A DNA stretch of 64,000 nt from Streptomyces sp. 6-11-2 (GCF_006540305.1 NZ_BJOR01000001.1:806001-870000), one strand, 5' to 3'; counted from the stretch's first letter, positions 34,010 to 43,809 are shown. The notes: a model not told the origin generated them from the letters alone. Numbers and translations: made by a program.

Positions 34010-36760
34010 TCAGCCGTGCTCCGCGGGGCTCGCTCCGCGTCGCGCCAACGGGCGTGTCCCATTGAGCCGCAGTCTCACCGCGGCCAGCTCGGCGTGGCCC
34101 CGCTCGGCGAGGCGGTCGGCACCGCACTCCTCCGCCAGCTCGACGCCCTCGGACAGAAGCCCGGTCGCCCGGTCCGTGCCGCCGCCGCGCCCGAGTTCCG
34201 CGCCGAGGTCGATCAGGGCCTCCGCGTACGCGTGCCGGCTGGGGGATCGGCGCAGTATCTCCACCGCGCGCTCCCGCAGGGGCAGCGCCTGCCCGTCCTC
34301 GGCCACCGTCGCGCTGAAGCTCAGCGCCTCACCGATGGCGGTGGGCGTACCGTAGCGCTCGGCCCGCCGCAGCATCTTCGCCGTGAGGGCGCGGGCACGC
34401 GCGGGGTCCTCCTCGGCGACGGCGAGGGCGAGGTGTCCCGCCCAGGGGCACCAGGTCGGGTTGACGATGCCCTTGGCCTCCAACCGTGCTCCGGCGGCGG
34501 TGAGTTGTGCCTCGGCCTCCTTGCGCAGGCCACGGGCGAGAAGCAGCCGCCCGTAGACCGTCTGGGAGTCAGGGAAGACCACCGCGGTCAGGTACGGGGG
34601 CGCGAAGTCGTACGTCCTGGCGACCCGCAGCGCCTCCTCCACACGGCCCCGGGACAGCAGGACGTCCACCAGCAGCCCCACGGCGTACCACCGGGCGGGC
34701 ACCCGGTCGCCCACCCGCTCGGCCAGGCGCACTCCCTCGCGTGCGCACTCCTCCGCCTTGACGAGCATCCCGCGCCGGAACCAGACCAGGCCGAGGAGGG
34801 TGAAGCCGAAGGAGAGGTGGGCACCGCTCCAGCCGACCTGCTCGCACTCGGCGATGGCCGAGCTGAACAGTTCCTCCGCTCGGTCGCATTCGTCGGCGTA
34901 CATGTAGCTGAGCGCGGCCACGCTCGGCAGTTCGAAGCCCCAGTCCGGGTCGGTGTAGCTCAGGCCCATGGCGCGTGCGGCGACGTCCAGCGTGTCCGCG
35001 GCCGGCTCCCCGCGCAGCATCGCGTCCCAGGTGCGGATGCACAGCAGGGCGCGCTCCTCGATGGTCTCCCCGGGCAGGTGCTCGACGAGTCGTGCGAGCC
35101 GGAGGGAGCGGTCGGACGCCTGCTCCTCGTGCGCGTCGAAGACCAGCCACAGGTAGTGCGCGACCTGCATGCGCAGCCGTGCCCGTGGGGAGTGGGACCG
35201 GGCCACCTCGGCGCCCGCGACGGTGGCCGCCTTGGCGAGTTCGTCGTTGTGGGCGAACACCTGGGCCAGCCGGAAGGTGGCGTTCTCCCTCAGCTCGGGG
35301 TCCAGGAAGGGCTGTTCCAGAGCCGCGGTGAGGTGGTTGACCGTGGTCGCGGGAGCGGTGAGCAGGGCGGAGCAGCCGAGTTCGTAGAGCACGCCCGCAC
35401 GGTCCTCGGGCGCGGGAGGTTCGCGCAGCGCGCGTTCCAGACAGCGCCGGGCCGCGTCGGGCGCGCCCAGGCGGGCGTTCTCGCGGGCGGCGGCGCGCAG
35501 TTGCCGAACGGTGTTGGGGTCACCCTCGGGGTGGGTCTCGAGCAGGTGCCGGGCGGCGGCGGTGATGCCCAGGCCCGCGTCGGCGAGCGCCCAGGCGGCC
35601 TGACCGTGCAGTCCGGTGCGTGTGGTCGGCGGGATGGCCTGGTACACGGCGGTGGCGATGAGCGGGTGGATGAATTCGAGGGTGCGGGTGCCGGTGAGGA
35701 TACGGGCGACACGCAGCCGGTCCGCGGCGGCCTGCGCCTCGGCCGGGGGCAGTCCGGCCACCGAGGCGGCCAGCTCCGCGGAGATCTCGGTACCGAGCAC
35801 CGCGGCGGCCCAGGCGAGCCGGACGGCGGCGTGGCCGAGCCTCTCCAAGCGTTTGATCAGGCCGGTGCCCCGCGCGCTCGCGGCGAGTTCCCCCAGCAGG
35901 GAGGCCGACTCCGCGTCCGGGGCGAGGTTCCGGTCCTGGACCTTGGCGATCAGCTCGACGGCCTCGTAGGGGTTGCCCCCGGTGACCACCCAGCACTCGC
36001 GGCAGAAGACGTCGTCGGCCTCCGCTCCGAGCGAGCCCCGCACCAGTTCGGCCACCGCCTCCGGGCTGAGGGCGTGGAGCGGGATCGGGCGTGCGCTGCG
36101 GCCGTCGATGAGTTCGCGGAACGCCTGCGCCTCGGCCGGCACCTCGTCCGGCCGGTAGCCGATGACCACCAGCACGGGGAGTTCCCGCGCTCTCACCGCG
36201 AAGGCGGAGAGCCAGGCGAGAGACTCCAGATCGCCCCAGTGGGCGTCGTCGAGGACGATCACGACCGGTGCCCGGCGCACGGCCACCTGGGTGACGACCC
36301 AGTCCAGACCGTCCCGGACGCCCTGCGGGTCGGGGCCGGCGGTACCGGTCTGCTGAGCGAACAGGCCGACGGCCGGTCCGGCGATCTCGTACCACCCGCC
36401 GAAGATCTCGCGCCGCTCGGCCTCGGTGCAGGAGGCGAGGACGGGCTGGAGCAACTGGCGTACGACGTGGAAGGGGACGGTGTGCTCCTGCTCGCTGCCC
36501 CGGGCGGACAGCACGGTGCAGCCGCGCGCGGCGGCCATGCGCCGGATCTCGGTCAGCACGGTCGTCTTGCCCAGTCCGGCGGCGGCGCTGAAGAACAGCA
36601 GCCCGCCCCGCCTGCCTTCGCCGTTGCCCCCGCCCGCGCAGATCCCCTCCACCGCTTTCTGTGCGGCTGTCACCTCGTTCTCGCGCTCGTACAGGGGCTT
36701 CCCCAGCCGATCGCGTCCATCCACGATGGTGGTCCTCTCGGTGCGCTGCCGTTCCGACAC
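34010..36760 (-). CDS. LAL-type AAA ATPase regulator lacking the C-terminal HTH
   Basis: The protein has about 916 residues from GTG 36760 (AGGGG seven bases upstream). It has Walker A in SAAAGLGKTT at about 58-67, Walker B VVIVLDDAHWGD near 160, and a winged-helix/sensor region (LHALSPEAVAELV, GGNPYEAVELI). A long helical TPR-like half runs from about 380 to the end. LAL regulators normally finish with a LuxR-type HTH of about 60 residues. Here the protein stops at RRGASPAEHG right after the TPR part. None of the three reading frames downstream contains an HTH. It may be a truncated pseudo-regulator or an ATPase acting through a partner. Confidence 0.82.
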   Translation of the reverse strand: MSERQRTERTTIVDGRDRLGKPLYERENEVTAAQKAVEGICAGGGNGEGRRGGLLFFSAAAGLGKTTVLTEIRRMAAARGCTVLSARGSEQEHTVPFHVVRQLLQPVLASCTEAERREIFGGWYEIAGPAVGLFAQQTGTAGPDPQGVRDGLDWVVTQVAVRRAPVVIVLDDAHWGDLESLAWLSAFAVRARELPVLVVIGYRPDEVPAEAQAFRELIDGRSARPIPLHALSPEAVAELVRGSLGAEADDVFCRECWVVTGGNPYEAVELIAKVQDRNLAPDAESASLLGELAASARGTGLIKRLERLGHAAVRLAWAAAVLGTEISAELAASVAGLPPAEAQAAADRLRVARILTGTRTLEFIHPLIATAVYQAIPPTTRTGLHGQAAWALADAGLGITAAARHLLETHPEGDPNTVRQLRAAARENARLGAPDAARRCLERALREPPAPEDRAGVLYELGCSALLTAPATTVNHLTAALEQPFLDPELRENATFRLAQVFAHNDELAKAATVAGAEVARSHSPRARLRMQVAHYLWLVFDAHEEQASDRSLRLARLVEHLPGETIEERALLCIRTWDAMLRGEPAADTLDVAARAMGLSYTDPDWGFELPSVAALSYMYADECDRAEELFSSAIAECEQVGWSGAHLSFGFTLLGLVWFRRGMLVKAEECAREGVRLAERVGDRVPARWYAVGLLVDVLLSRGRVEEALRVARTYDFAPPYLTAVVFPDSQTVYGRLLLARGLRKEAEAQLTAAGARLEAKGIVNPTWCPWAGHLALAVAEEDPARARALTAKMLRRAERYGTPTAIGEALSFSATVAEDGQALPLRERAVEILRRSPSRHAYAEALIDLGAELGRGGGTDRATGLLSEGVELAEECGADRLAERGHAELAAVRLRLNGTRPLARRGASPAEHG

Positions 36761-36989
36761 TCCGTTACCCCTGATCTGCCGGTATGCCGGGAAGCCTAGC
36801 GAACCGCTCACGCGGACTGCACAGTTGCGTGCGAATTGGTTGCGGACGGCCGCGAGAGGGTACTCACGCCCGGACTTGACGAGCCGTCAGGGATGGGAAC
36901 CGGCTGGAAACAGCCTGGGGCGCCGCGCCGGGGCCGGCCGGGTGCGCCGGATGTGACCAGCGGGAAGGCGCTCGGCGTCGGCGGGGTCG

Positions 36990-37402
36990 GCACGCCGGAC
37001 GGTGTCCGGGATCAGCCGGTACTCGGTCCTGGCCGCCGGGATCCACCCGGAGCAGCCGGTCGCGGAGATGACCGGCGTGCAGTGGCGCGAGTCGAGGTCG
37101 CCTCGCCGGCCAAGGTCCTGGCGGTCGAGTGGGCGTCCGCCGGTGTCCGGGTGAACGCGCTCACGCCGGGATGTGGGGAGGCCGACCTGGCCGCCTCGCT
37201 CGCCGCGACCGGTCGTCCCGGCCTGGCGGCGCCGCGGTCCCGTACTCCTTCGTCCCGGCTCGGCGGTCCGGGCGACATCGCCAACCTCGCGCTGTTCCTC
37301 CCCACCGACGTCCGGGCCGACATCACCGGCCAGGTCATGGTGAGCGACGGCGGCCGGACCGCCGACGGCTTCGGGATCACCGTGACGGCGGCGGGGCAAT
37401 GA
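36990..37402 (+). pseudogene. Remnant of a short-chain dehydrogenase/reductase gene
   Basis: The 3' end reads AVEWASAGVRVNALTPG, RLGGPGDIANLALFL and DITGQVMVSDGG, the usual end of FabG-like SDR proteins. Just upstream, in another frame, SVLAAGIHPEQPVAEMTGVQW matches the NAG-motif region (about 37010-37075). The catalytic Ser and YxxxK segment between them is missing and only ASPAK remains. The gene therefore has an internal deletion and a frameshift and lacks the Rossmann N-terminus. Confidence 0.7.
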
Positions 37403-37461
37403 CAGCGCCCCGCGGTGCGGCCCGCGCGGGCAGGGCGCGCCGTGGGGAACGGGCGCGGGTG

Positions 37462-38754
37462 TCAGCGGGCCGGGGCCTCGGCGGGCCGTGTCTCGGCGGT
37501 GCCGGTCCCGGCCGCGGCGAGGGTTCCGGCGGTCCGCCCCGACGAGGTCGCGATCACCGCGAGGCTGGTCAGGGCGAGAAGGGTCAGGACGACGAGCATC
37601 ACGGTGTAGGACGCCAGCGCGGACAGCGCCGCCAGGATCGCGGGCAGCAGGAATCCCGAATAGCACAGGGCGTAGTAGACGCCGGTGATGCCGGCCATGT
37701 CGTCGGGGGTGACGATCCGCTGGATCTCCAGCAGTCCGGAGACGACCCCGATGCCGTAGGCGGCCCCCAGCAGGACGGCTCCGCCGAGGCCGAGCCAGGG
37801 CGAGCGAACGGCCGCGTCGCCCGCGCAGACGGCCATGCCGCAGGCCATGAGGATCATCGCGACGATGATCCCCCGCGCCGAGTCGAGCGAGTCCAGGCGC
37901 TTGGCGAAGGGCTGGACCAGCGCCCCGGTGCCGAGGGTGCAGACGGTCAGCAGGGTGGCGTAGGCCAGGGCCCAGTTCCCGATCCGGTCGCCGACGAGCT
38001 GGGGGGTGACCGCGTAGGCGACGCCGGCCGCGCCGAACACCCAGGGGGCCATCGGAAGCACCACGCGCAGGAAGCGGCGGTGTCCGGCGGCGGGGACCTT
38101 GAGGTCGGCCCACAGGCCGCGGACGTCGGTGGTCCGCGCCCGGGTCTCCACGGCGCGTGCCAGCATGAACAGGGCGGGCAGGCTGACCAGGACATGCACC
38201 AGGTACGGGGTGATCATCGGCCAGGGGCCCCACTGGGCCAGCACGCCGGCCACCCCGGCGCCGAGTCCGAAGCCGAGGGTCAGCGAGAGGGAGGCGCGCC
38301 GCGCCCCCGCGCCGGCGTCGGCCGCCGGGTCGTGCGGTGCCTGGGAGAGCTCCTTGACCCAGCTGGTGCCGACCGCCATCGCGATGCCGACGGCCAGGCC
38401 GCTGAGGAAGCGGCCCGCGTAGACGGGGATCTGTCCAGTCACTCCCCCGCACAGGACGGCGCTGGCCGCGAGCGACGCCGCGGTCGCGACGGTCATCAGC
38501 GGGCGGCGGCCACAGCGGTCCGAGGCGGCCCCGCCCACCAGCAGCCCGGGTACGAGTCCGAGGACGTAGGCGGCCAGGAAGGCGTCGACCGTGACCGCGG
38601 AGTAGCCGCCGAGGCGGCGGTACATCAGCAGCAGCGGCGTGAACTGGTTGCCGCCCCACCCGGAGCAGAACATGGCAGCCGCCGCCGGCAGCCACGGCCT
38701 GCCCCTGCCGGACGGTACGGCGGGACGGCCGGTCGGCCACCGGGTGGTGCTCAT
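37462..38754 (-). CDS. MFS transporter
   Basis: The 430-residue membrane protein has about 12 helices. The MFS signature is ASDRCGRRPLMTVAT between helices 2 and 3, a central cytoplasmic loop lies at about 195-215, and the C-terminus is soluble and Ala-rich. ATG 38754 follows AAGGAG. It lies 81 bp behind a GntR/FCD regulator on the same strand and is probably controlled by it. Drug or metabolite efflux is likely. The substrate is unknown. The stop lies close to the SDR remnant on the opposite strand. Confidence 0.88.
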   Translation of the reverse strand: MSTTRWPTGRPAVPSGRGRPWLPAAAAMFCSGWGGNQFTPLLLMYRRLGGYSAVTVDAFLAAYVLGLVPGLLVGGAASDRCGRRPLMTVATAASLAASAVLCGGVTGQIPVYAGRFLSGLAVGIAMAVGTSWVKELSQAPHDPAADAGAGARRASLSLTLGFGLGAGVAGVLAQWGPWPMITPYLVHVLVSLPALFMLARAVETRARTTDVRGLWADLKVPAAGHRRFLRVVLPMAPWVFGAAGVAYAVTPQLVGDRIGNWALAYATLLTVCTLGTGALVQPFAKRLDSLDSARGIIVAMILMACGMAVCAGDAAVRSPWLGLGGAVLLGAAYGIGVVSGLLEIQRIVTPDDMAGITGVYYALCYSGFLLPAILAALSALASYTVMLVVLTLLALTSLAVIATSSGRTAGTLAAAGTGTAETRPAEAPAR

Positions 38755-38835
38755 GACGGTGCTGCTCCTTGCTTGTTCACGTGCTGATCCCGCCGGGGCT
38801 TGCGGTGGGGGTGCCGGCGGGTGTCTGTGACGGGG

Positions 38836-39498
38836 TCAACGGCCCGTCGCGCCGCGGTGGGCGTCCAGGTGGGCCCGCAGGGCGCCGGCGAACCCCTCGT
38901 CGTCGCGGTCGGCGATCCGCTCCACGAGCAGGCTGTGCTCGTGGATCAGCGAGGCCAGGCGCTCCGGCTGCGGCTGGAGGAGCTGCAGGGCCATGCGCCG
39001 CTGGCGGTCGCGCAACGTCTCGTAGAAGCGCTCGGCGAGGCCGTTGCCGGAGGCCGCCACGATGCCGTGGTGGAAGGCCTCGTCCGCCTCCGCGAAGGCC
39101 GTCACGTCGGCCCGGCGGGCGTGCTCCCGCTGGACGTCGATCAGGTCGGACAGCCGGCTCACCAGGCCGCCGAGCGGCTCGGCACGACGGGCGATGCGTC
39201 GCACCGCGCTGCTCTCCAGTGCCTCGCGCAGCTCCAGGACGTCCTCGGCCTCGCCCGGCCCCACCGGCACCACCACGGCTCCGCGCTTGGGGAAGAGCTG
39301 CAGCAGCCCCTCGGCCTGGAGACGGAGGAAGGCCTCGCGGACCGGGGTGCGGCTGAGCGAGGTGCGCTCGGCGATCTCGCCCTCGCTGATGAGACTCCCG
39401 CCGGGGAGCCGCCCATCGATGATGAGCTCTTTGGTCAGGTCGTACGCACGCTCGGCGGCCGGCACGCGGGCGGTGGAGGAGGTGATGTTGGCGGCCAT
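38836..39498 (-). CDS. GntR-family regulator, FadR/FCD subfamily
   Basis: The 220-residue protein has an N-terminal winged helix (about 15-80: AYDLTKELIIDGRLPGG, ISEGEIAERTSLSRTPVREAF) and an all-helical FCD ligand domain (about 88-210) with metal-binding-type Asp and His residues (EADEAFHHGIV, HEHSLLVERI). FCD regulators sense carboxylic acids. The direct repeat TAGATACA just upstream (39518-39537) is a likely autoregulatory operator. The downstream MFS gene is probably in the same transcript. Confidence 0.92.
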   Translation of the reverse strand: MAANITSSTARVPAAERAYDLTKELIIDGRLPGGSLISEGEIAERTSLSRTPVREAFLRLQAEGLLQLFPKRGAVVVPVGPGEAEDVLELREALESSAVRRIARRAEPLGGLVSRLSDLIDVQREHARRADVTAFAEADEAFHHGIVAASGNGLAERFYETLRDRQRRMALQLLQPQPERLASLIHEHSLLVERIADRDDEGFAGALRAHLDAHRGATGR

Positions 39499-39517
39499 GT
39501 CTCCACTGTAGCAGCGA

Positions 39518-39537
39518 TAGATACAACCTTAGATACA
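39518..39537. promoter_or_regulatory. TAGATACA direct repeat, probable GntR operator
   Basis: TAGATACA occurs at 39518-39525 and 39530-39537, 12 bp apart and about 20-40 bp before the gntR start. The AT-rich repeat stands out from its surroundings. FadR-type regulators bind similar short T/A-rich half-sites. No gene is seen in the rest of 39538-39820. Confidence 0.55.
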
Positions 39538-39820
39538 TCACGCCCGCGTCCGCCACGGCACGAAGGCCGGTGAACGGCGGAGCGCCGTGCCCGGGCCGAT
39601 GGAACCAACATCACACCGACGAACCCACGACGAACCGATGCCGAACCGCCGACGTACCGATGATGATCAGACCGCCGGCGAAGAGGGCTCCGTGTGGTCC
39701 CTTCCGGCTGCTCCTGACGTGGGCGGCAGGGCGATTCGCCGCCGGCCGATGTCCCCGCGCGCCCACGGGGCGCCGAACCGGTCGGGGTCACATCGGCAAC
39801 ACGCATGACGCGCAGCCCCG

Positions 39821-39849
39821 TTGACTCGTTTCAATGATGATCATAGGCT
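39821..39849 (+). promoter_or_regulatory. Promoter of CocE-family peptidase gene
   Basis: TTGACT (39821-39826) and TAGGCT (39844-39849) are separated by 17 bp and closely fit a vegetative sigma (HrdB) promoter. A palindrome ATGATCAT overlaps the spacer end and could be an operator. The gene starts at 39993, leaving a leader of about 135 bases. Confidence 0.65.
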
Positions 39850-39992
39850 CCGTCGCCGACGGCTCCGGTGCACGCCCGCGATCCGGCCTTCGGCATGCGT
39901 GCGACCGCCCACACAGCTCTGACGGTGGGTCAGGGGCCGTGCTCGACCGCACCACCTGCACCGCCCCGTACCTGACACTCCGGGAGGAGCAA

Positions 39993-41885
39993 GTGAACAG
40001 ACGTCGTACGGCCGTCGCGACCGCCTCGGCACTCGTCACCACCTTCGCGCTGACCGCCGCGCTCGCCGGCCCCGCCACCGCGGTGCCCGGCGCCGCGGCC
40101 CAGCCCGCCGCGGAGCAGACCCGGACGGGGGCGGTCGCCACCGCGACCGACCCCGTCACCCATGAGGAGAACGACCGCGTCCCGAAGGGCTCGCTCTGGA
40201 CGCAGCACTACTTCCCGTCCTCGGACGGCTCCGACACCGAGCTGCACGCCGACGTCCTGCTGCCCGAGGGACTGGCCCCGGGCAAGAAGGTGCCCGTCAT
40301 CCTGTCGGTCGGCCCCTACTTCGGGCACTCCGGGCAGACCGATCCCGAGGGCTGGAAGCACACCGGTCCCTCGTCCCGCTTCCAGGACTTCATCGAGGGC
40401 ACCGACCTGTTCGCCCAGGGGTACGCCTTCGTCATGGTGGACCTGCGCGGCTTCGGCGGCTCCACCGGCTGCCTCGACTGGGCGGGTCCCGGCGAGCAGG
40501 CCGACGTCAAGGCGGCGATCGACTGGGCGGCGAAGCAGCCGTGGAGCACGGGCGCGGTCGGCATGTACGGCAAGTCGTACGACGCCGTCACGGGCCTGAT
40601 CGGCAACAACCTGAGCCAGAAGGCCCTCAAGGCCGTCGTCGCCCAGGAGCCCGTGTGGGACATGTACCAGTACATCTACTCCAACGGGGTGCCCCGCCCG
40701 AACGTCACCGGCACCGCCAACGCCTACAACTCCATCGCCACGCTCTCCCAGATGGCGGACGACGACCCGCACTACCTGGCCAACGCCCAGTGGGAGAAGA
40801 CCCACCCGGAGTGCCTCACCCAGAACTCGGCCGGGTACAAGATCGCGAACCAGTGGGACAAGCACTGGACCGACCGTGACCTGGCGAAGATGGCCAAGGG
40901 CACCAAGACCCCGCTGTTCGTCACCCAGGGCTTCATCGAGAACAACACCAAGCCCGAGGAGATGCAGGAGTACCTCGACAACCACGTGGGCCCGGAGCGC
41001 GGTTGGGTCGGCCAGTGGGAGCACGTGCGCGGCGGCGACCGCACCAGTGACGGGCGCCTGTCCATGGGCCGCGAGGGCTGGTACGACGAGACCCTCGCCT
41101 ACTACGACGAGTACCTCAAGGGCATCAAGCCGAAGGTCAAGTACCCGGCCTACGTCGTCGAGGACTCCACGGGTGCCTGGCGTGCCCAGAACACGTGGCC
41201 GGTCGTGAAGCGGTCCGTCACGCTCCCGCTCGGCAACGGCTCGTACCTGGACGACGGTGGCGCCTCGGGCCGCGCGGCCCTGGCCGCGGCCGGCGAGCCG
41301 ACGCCGCAGACGCTCGGGAAGCCGTCCGGCCAGTGGGACATGGAGAACGCGCCCGCGACCGACCAGGCCGCCCCGAAGGGCCTGGCCAGGGGGCTGGCGA
41401 AGCTCCAGAAGGACGGCAAGGTCACATCGAGCTTCTTCGTGTGGTCGAAGCCGGTCGGACAGGCCGTGCGCCTCACCGGCACCCCGCAGGTCTCGCTGAC
41501 CGCCAAGGGTGAGGGCAACGTCATGCTCAAGCTGTACGACGTCGCCCCGAACGGCAAAGCCGTCATGTTCGACGAGCAGGTCTCCCTGCTGCGTGCGGGC
41601 CGGATGACCGTCGACCTGAAGGCCACCGACTGGACCCTGGCCACAGGTCACGTCCTGGCCGTGGAGATCGGCTCCATCCAGACCGGCTCCTGGCGTGCCA
41701 CGCCGTCCGGCCAGACGGTCGCGGTCAAGGGCGCTCAGCTCAGGCTGGCCCTGGACGACCCGGCCCGCGACACGGCCACCGCCGGCGCCCGTTCCCCGTT
41801 CCTGGACACCTACCTGCGCCAGTACACGGTGAACCTGTCCGCCGGTCCCGCCTCGTTCACGGTGACCCCTGGCGGCCGCCTCTGA
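39993..41885 (+). CDS. Secreted CocE/NonD-family hydrolase (Xaa-Pro dipeptidyl-peptidase type)
   Basis: The protein has about 630 residues from GTG 39993 (GGGAGGAGC upstream) and a Sec signal to about 35. The alpha/beta hydrolase core carries the nucleophile Ser195 in GMYGKSYDAVTG, preceded by FVMVDLRGFGGSTG. The acid is likely in the TPLFVTQGFIENN region and the His in WEHVRGGD. A C-terminal beta-sandwich (about 480-625) is typical of X-Pro dipeptidyl-peptidases and cocaine esterase. It probably cleaves Xaa-Pro dipeptides or acyl esters outside the cell. It is monocistronic, with its own promoter and terminator. Confidence 0.9.
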   Translation: MNRRRTAVATASALVTTFALTAALAGPATAVPGAAAQPAAEQTRTGAVATATDPVTHEENDRVPKGSLWTQHYFPSSDGSDTELHADVLLPEGLAPGKKVPVILSVGPYFGHSGQTDPEGWKHTGPSSRFQDFIEGTDLFAQGYAFVMVDLRGFGGSTGCLDWAGPGEQADVKAAIDWAAKQPWSTGAVGMYGKSYDAVTGLIGNNLSQKALKAVVAQEPVWDMYQYIYSNGVPRPNVTGTANAYNSIATLSQMADDDPHYLANAQWEKTHPECLTQNSAGYKIANQWDKHWTDRDLAKMAKGTKTPLFVTQGFIENNTKPEEMQEYLDNHVGPERGWVGQWEHVRGGDRTSDGRLSMGREGWYDETLAYYDEYLKGIKPKVKYPAYVVEDSTGAWRAQNTWPVVKRSVTLPLGNGSYLDDGGASGRAALAAAGEPTPQTLGKPSGQWDMENAPATDQAAPKGLARGLAKLQKDGKVTSSFFVWSKPVGQAVRLTGTPQVSLTAKGEGNVMLKLYDVAPNGKAVMFDEQVSLLRAGRMTVDLKATDWTLATGHVLAVEIGSIQTGSWRATPSGQTVAVKGAQLRLALDDPARDTATAGARSPFLDTYLRQYTVNLSAGPASFTVTPGGRL

Positions 41886-41903
41886 GCCGAGCCGCAACAC
41901 ACG

Positions 41904-41938
41904 ACGAGGGCCCCAACCGCCAAGGTAGGGGCCCTCGT
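41904..41938 (+). terminator. Terminator of CocE-family gene
   Basis: A perfect 11-bp stem (ACGAGGGCCCC at 41904-41914 with its complement at 41928-41938) and a 13-base loop lie 19 bp after the stop codon. TTG follows. Confidence 0.85.
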
Positions 41939-42135
41939 TGGCCTATCGGTGGGGCAGGTCCGCGTGTCACGCGACGCAGGCGGGGGTGCGAGGGGGGCGG
42001 CAACTCGCCGCCACCGCACACCAGCCACAGGCTCTTGCCGGGCGGGCCATGCCCGGCTCATCCGGCGTTCACGGAACCCCATGAGGCTCCAGAGGCTTTC
42101 CGCGCATCCATCACCGAGCTTGCCGAGGACGGAAC

Positions 42136-43767
42136 ATGTGCCTTGACGGACACTGCGAGCACAACGTGAAGCCCCTGGAGCCCGACACCGCGGACGTCCG
42201 CAATGCCGGTGCCGGCCTCGGACGCCGGCGACTGCTGCTGGCGGGAGGTGCCGGAGCGGCCGCCCTCACCCTCGCCCCGGTCTCCTTCGCGCGGGCGGCG
42301 GACGGTCCCGCCGGCGCCGCGCCGGCGAACGGCAGCGAGGCGACCCGCACCATCACCGGCTTCCTGGAGACCGGCGTCGCGGACTTCGTCCACCTCCCCG
42401 TGGAAGTCCCCAGAGGCATAAGAAAGATCGCCGTCTCCTACTCCTACGACAAGCCGTCCGTACCGTCCGGTGTTCCGGGCAACTCGTGCGACATCGGTGT
42501 CTTCGACGAGCGCGGAAGCGCGCTCGGCGGCCGCGGCTTCCGCGGCTGGTCCGGCGGCTTCCGGACCTCGTTCGAGATCGGCGCCGGCGAGGCCACGCCG
42601 GGCTATCTGCCCGGTCCGGTCAACCCGGGCACCTGGAACATCGTCCTCGGCCCCTACCAGGTGGCGCCCCAGGGCATGAACTACCGGGTGGAGGTGACGC
42701 TCACCTACGGCGAGCGCGGCCCGGCCTTCGTACCCCACCACCCCCCGCAGCGGGCGAAGGGCCGCGGCCGCGACTGGTACCGCGGCGACTGCCACCTGCA
42801 CACGGTCCACTCCGACGGAAAGCGCCTGCCGGCGGAGGTCGCGGCCGGCGCGCGCGCCGCGGGGCTGGACTTCATGGTCTCCACCGACCACAACACGTCC
42901 TCCTCGCACGCGGTCTGGGGCGAGCACGCCGGTCCGGACCTGCTCATCATCCCGGGCGAGGAGGTCACCACGCGCAACGGGCACTGGCTCGCCCTGGGCC
43001 TTCCGGCCGGTGAGTGGGTCGACTGGCGCTACCGCTCGCGCGACGACGCGTTCGACCGGTTCGCGCGTCAGGTCCACCGCAACGACGGCCTCGTGGTGCC
43101 CGCGCACATGTACTGCGCGTACGTGGCCTGCCAGTGGAAGTTCGGTTTCGAGAACGCGGACGCCACGGAGGTGTGGACCGGCCCCTGGACCTACGACGAC
43201 GAGCACGCGGTCAGCACCTGGGACCAGAAGCTGGGCGAAGCGGTCCACACCAGAAAGCGCTGGCTCCCGGCCATGGGCAACAGCGACGCGCACAGCGAGC
43301 CGCAGGTCATCGGTCTGCCGCACAACGTCGTCCACGCGGACGACCTCGCCACCGACTCGCTCATGAAGGGCATCCGCGAGGGCCGCAGCTGGATCGCCGA
43401 GTCCGCCTCGGTCGAGCTGGCCTTCACCGCCACCGGCGGCGGCAGGCAGGCCGGGATCGGCGAGAAGCTCACCGTCCCCGCCGAAGCCCCGGTGGACATC
43501 CGCCTCGACGTCCGGGGCGTGCCCCACGGCACCGTCCGGTTCATCACCGACGAGGGACAGATGCACCAGGAGTCCGTCGGCGCCTCCGGCACCGGCACGG
43601 TGGTCTGGCGGACCACCGCCTCGCTCGCCGCCTATGTGCGCGCCGAGGTCCGCCACCCGATGGCCGACGGCTCCCCCGGCCAGGGCAACACCATGGGCGA
43701 CGCGCTGCTGTTCGGGCCCATGGCCGCCATGACCAACCCGGTCTTCCTGGAGCGGAAGGGCCGGTGA
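42136..43767 (+). CDS. TAT-exported PHP-type metallohydrolase (CehA/McbA family)
   Basis: The 543-residue protein has a twin-arginine signal (GRRRLLLAGGAGAAAL at about 29-45). A beta domain (about 70-200) comes before the PHP domain. Metal ligands are visible in DCHLHTVHSDG (His219, His221), FMVSTDHN, GEEVTT, PAHMYC and AMGNSDAHSEP. A C-terminal beta domain follows from about 425. CehA/McbA proteins include carbaryl esterases and phosphoesterases. The natural substrate is unknown. ATG 42136 is chosen because it gives an intact N-region. The upstream GAGGAC is a weak RBS. Confidence 0.87.
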   Translation: MCLDGHCEHNVKPLEPDTADVRNAGAGLGRRRLLLAGGAGAAALTLAPVSFARAADGPAGAAPANGSEATRTITGFLETGVADFVHLPVEVPRGIRKIAVSYSYDKPSVPSGVPGNSCDIGVFDERGSALGGRGFRGWSGGFRTSFEIGAGEATPGYLPGPVNPGTWNIVLGPYQVAPQGMNYRVEVTLTYGERGPAFVPHHPPQRAKGRGRDWYRGDCHLHTVHSDGKRLPAEVAAGARAAGLDFMVSTDHNTSSSHAVWGEHAGPDLLIIPGEEVTTRNGHWLALGLPAGEWVDWRYRSRDDAFDRFARQVHRNDGLVVPAHMYCAYVACQWKFGFENADATEVWTGPWTYDDEHAVSTWDQKLGEAVHTRKRWLPAMGNSDAHSEPQVIGLPHNVVHADDLATDSLMKGIREGRSWIAESASVELAFTATGGGRQAGIGEKLTVPAEAPVDIRLDVRGVPHGTVRFITDEGQMHQESVGASGTGTVVWRTTASLAAYVRAEVRHPMADGSPGQGNTMGDALLFGPMAAMTNPVFLERKGR

Positions 43768-43774
43768 CGTACGC

Positions 43775-43809
43775 GGCCGGGGGCGGTCTTCGCGAGACCG
43801 CCCCCGGCC
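43775..43809. terminator. Strong bidirectional terminator
   Basis: A perfect 15-bp stem (GGCCGGGGGCGGTCT at 43775-43789 and its complement at 43795-43809) with a 5-base loop lies between the PHP gene and the convergent ParB-like gene. It should serve both. Confidence 0.9.

Noticed and set aside
33842..36799. Plus-strand open frame opposite the LAL-type ATPase
   Set aside because: No domain is seen, and the minus strand has Walker A and B motifs.
36836..36990. N-terminal part of a plus-strand protein leading into the SDR remnant
   Set aside because: It has no Rossmann TGxxxGIG motif, no RBS and no protein-like sequence. Only the later part is SDR-derived.
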